Below, in pieces: positions 62,446 through 64,000 of a stretch of 64,000 nt of DNA (its first letter is position 1; the number at the start of each line of letters is the position of its first letter). The position numbers and the translations under genes were made by a program. Location: contig NZ_JAABRQ010000013.1 of NCBI RefSeq assembly GCF_011390835.1, positions 1 to 64,000 of the forward strand, in the 5' to 3' direction. The DNA comes from Hydrogenophaga sp. Lineage in GTDB: Bacteria > Pseudomonadota > Gammaproteobacteria > Burkholderiales > Burkholderiaceae_C. Below the pieces are notes generated by a model. That model worked only from the letters and a program-made list of their open reading frames with translations, was not told where the DNA came from and searched no databases.

Positions 62446-62757
62446 TCACGGCATCAGCGGTAGCAAGCCATGGCGCACTCGGGCGCGCTGACAAGCCTCG
62501 CTGCCTGCTTCGAACTCTCGGCAAGGCGACGGGCGCCAATCGTAGATGCCGCAGGCCGCGCGCTCGCCAAGCCTGCCGGTGAGCGCGGCGCATCGCGGCG
62601 GGCTGTGGTCGGAGCCGCGCATGCGGGCGGTGTGTTGGGTGACCTCGACGGTCAGGCCGTCTGGCACCGTGCCGCCTCCAGTCTGGGTCTCCATGACGGA
62701 GAAGTCAACGCGGAAACTGGCGCAGCACACGCCGCAGCTGAGGCAGGGATTTGAGAT
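62446..62757 (-). CDS. YkgJ-type Cys-cluster protein, apparently ATC start
   Basis: Small putative zinc/iron-chelating protein (UPF0153/YkgJ family). The family N-terminus is read as xSNPCLSCGVCCASFRVDF, with the Cys cluster C5-C8-C11-C12, and further Cys in CAALTG and CGIYDWRPSPCREFE. The codon at the expected Met position is ATC (62757-62755), preceded by GAGG eight bases upstream; the upstream frame is closed by the methyltransferase stop. The first standard start codon is a GTG at 62730, which would remove three of the four cluster Cys (it lies between C8 and C11-C12). So either ATC is used or the gene is damaged. It is 3 bp downstream of the methyltransferase. Confidence 0.7.
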   Translation of the reverse strand: MSNPCLSCGVCCASFRVDFSVMETQTGGGTVPDGLTVEVTQHTARMRGSDHSPPRCAALTGRLGERAACGIYDWRPSPCREFEAGSEACQRARVRHGLLPLMP

Positions 62758-62760
62758 GGC

Positions 62761-63717
62761 TCAGGCCTCGGTGCGTGGCGGCACCTCGGGGGCGCGGTAA
62801 ATCAACACCTTGAGCGAGCGCTCGGCGTCCACGTCGGCAAAAGCGGCCGGGTTGGGCAGGCGCTGCTCGAACGCCAGTTCGGGAGCGACTTCGGCCATCT
62901 GGGTTTGCAGGAAGTCCACGCTCAATTCTGGCGCATTGAGGCAGAGCATGGCGCGCCCGCCAGGGCGCAGCAATTCGGGCAGGCGGCGCATCAGTCTGGC
63001 GTAGTCCTTGGTGGCCACGAAGCTGCCTTTCTGGAAGCTCGGCGGGTCCACGATGACGAGGTGGTAGGGGCCGCTGCGTGTGATCTTTCCCCAGGTTTTG
63101 AAGATGTCGTGAGACAGGAAGCCGGCGCCGGACTGCAGGCCGTTGAGTGCGTGGTTGTGTTGACCCTGGGCGATGGCGCCCGCGCTCATGTCCAGGTTCA
63201 CTACCTGCTTGGCGCCACCCTGCAGCGCCACCACCGAAAACGCGCATGTGTAGGCGAACAGGTTGAGCACCTTCTGCCCAGCTGCCTGCTGGCGCACCCA
63301 GCGCCGGCCTTCAGCCATGTCGAGAAACAGACCATGGTTCTGACCCTGGAGCAGGTGCACCGCAAAGCTCGCGCCGTCTTCGCTCACCACATGTGGCTCG
63401 GGCACGCTGCCGACCATCAACCGGGTCTCGGTTCGATGGCCGTCGCGGCGCTGAAACACCCAGTTCAGTGGCTCATCGGGCGCAAGCTGGGCCCAGCGCG
63501 CGGTGAGCGCGTCGTGCACCTGCGCCAGTTCGGCGTCGCTCATCGGCGCGAATGCCGTCAGCAGCCAGGCGGGCGGGTAAGCGTCCAGTGCCAGGTGTTC
63601 ACAGCCCGGGAATAGCCCGCCGCGCCCGTGAAACACGCGCTGAGCATCAACGGGTCGGACCATCTGCGCAATGGCATCGAGCAGGGGCTGCATGGCCCCG
63701 TCAGTGCGGCCGGTCAT
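62761..63717 (-). CDS. Class I SAM-dependent methyltransferase, RlmI-like
   Basis: A 318-residue methyltransferase with the SAM-binding motif VLNLFAYTCAFSVVALQGG, the acidic VVNLDMS, HDIFKTW, and the catalytic loop VIVDPPSFQKGSF. The C-terminal core resembles 23S rRNA (cytosine) methyltransferases of the RlmI/RlmK group, but the PUA domain of RlmI is missing, so the substrate is uncertain. ATG 63717 is used; ATG 63693 is an alternative. It lies 16 bp downstream of argF. Confidence 0.85.
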   Translation of the reverse strand: MTGRTDGAMQPLLDAIAQMVRPVDAQRVFHGRGGLFPGCEHLALDAYPPAWLLTAFAPMSDAELAQVHDALTARWAQLAPDEPLNWVFQRRDGHRTETRLMVGSVPEPHVVSEDGASFAVHLLQGQNHGLFLDMAEGRRWVRQQAAGQKVLNLFAYTCAFSVVALQGGAKQVVNLDMSAGAIAQGQHNHALNGLQSGAGFLSHDIFKTWGKITRSGPYHLVIVDPPSFQKGSFVATKDYARLMRRLPELLRPGGRAMLCLNAPELSVDFLQTQMAEVAPELAFEQRLPNPAAFADVDAERSLKVLIYRAPEVPPRTEA

Positions 63718-63733
63718 CGCACTGGTGCGTGCA

Positions 63734-64000
63734 TCACAGGCGACCGAGCAGCAGGTACTCCATCAAGGCCTTTTGCGCGTGCATGCGATTTTCGGCCTCA
63801 TCCCAGACCACGCTTTGCGGCCCATCGATCACCTCGGCCATCACCTCTTCGCCGCGGTGGGCGGGCAGGCAGTGCATGAAGAGCGCATCGGGTTTGGCCG
63901 CGGCCATCATGGATTCGTCCACGCACCACTGCGCAAACGCGGTGCGTCTCACCTCGTTTTCGGCTTCAAAGCCCATGCTGGTCCAGACGTCGGTGGTGAC
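63734..64000 (-). CDS. argF: Ornithine carbamoyltransferase, 3' part
   Basis: Forms citrulline from ornithine and carbamoyl phosphate in arginine synthesis. Only the last 88 residues are in the window; the frame is open to the right edge. Diagnostic are [16 protein letters not shown] and the catalytic [11 protein letters not shown], with the end [16 protein letters not shown]. Its start lies beyond position 64000. Confidence 0.95.
   Translation of the reverse strand, partial: VTTDVWTSMGFEAENEVRRTAFAQWCVDESMMAAAKPDALFMHCLPAHRGEEVMAEVIDGPQSVVWDEAENRMHAQKALMEYLLLGRL

Overview
The window is a high-GC, densely packed chromosomal segment of housekeeping and central-metabolism genes. Gene content, gene order and protein motifs point to a betaproteobacterium of the order Burkholderiales, most likely family Comamonadaceae (Hydrogenophaga/Acidovorax-like). 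The orders sdhC-sdhD-sdhA-sdhB-sdhE-gltA, leuC-entericidin-leuD-leuB-asd-fimV-truA-trpF-trpB-trpA-accD and rpoE-rseA-rseB-mucD-lepA-lepB-rnc-era-recO-pdxJ-acpS-nagZ are typical of that group. The family assignment is inference; no rRNA or marker-tree evidence is available in the window. No tRNA, rRNA, CRISPR array, insertion sequence or intact prophage was seen.

Layout. 1-4027: fatty-acid synthesis cluster (fabH end, fabD, fabG, acpP, fabF), followed by a small gene interrupted by three in-frame TAG codons. 4593-17360: envelope-stress sigma factor with its anti-sigma factors and periplasmic protease, then translation and RNA-processing genes (lepA, lepB, rnc, era, recO) and pdxJ-acpS-nagZ, all on the plus strand. 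The mucD-lepA gap holds two terminators, a cluster of DnaA-box-like sites and a possible small RNA. 17434-30655: a long minus-strand block reading leuC, entericidin, leuD, leuB, asd, fimV, truA, trpF, trpB, trpA, accD and a LON-domain protein. A Thr/Ile-rich leader peptide precedes asd. 30802-46319: a TCA-cycle island, with gntR-sdhCDAB-sdhE-gltA on the minus strand diverging from mdh, a CitE-like lyase, a periplasmic protein, acnB and acnA on the plus strand, plus a reverse-oriented DUF364 gene between the two aconitases. A palindrome sits in the gntR/mdh divergent promoter. 46426-50561: membrane serine protease, MoxR ATPase, DUF58 and VWA proteins.

50644-64000 is more accessory: a flavin monooxygenase, a Bug-type binding protein, a lone contractile tail-sheath gene, the kynurenine operon (kynB-kynU-kynA), a Fur-box-preceded feoAB operon with a Cys-rich partner, a large hybrid histidine kinase whose first PAS domain is LOV-like, a Cys-cluster protein that seems to start at ATC, a class I methyltransferase and the end of argF.

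Together the genes cover lipid, Leu/Trp/aspartate-family amino-acid synthesis and most of the TCA cycle. The observations most worth following are the asd leader peptide, the triple-amber ORF, the DnaA-box cluster, the LOV-like kinase and the orphan sheath.
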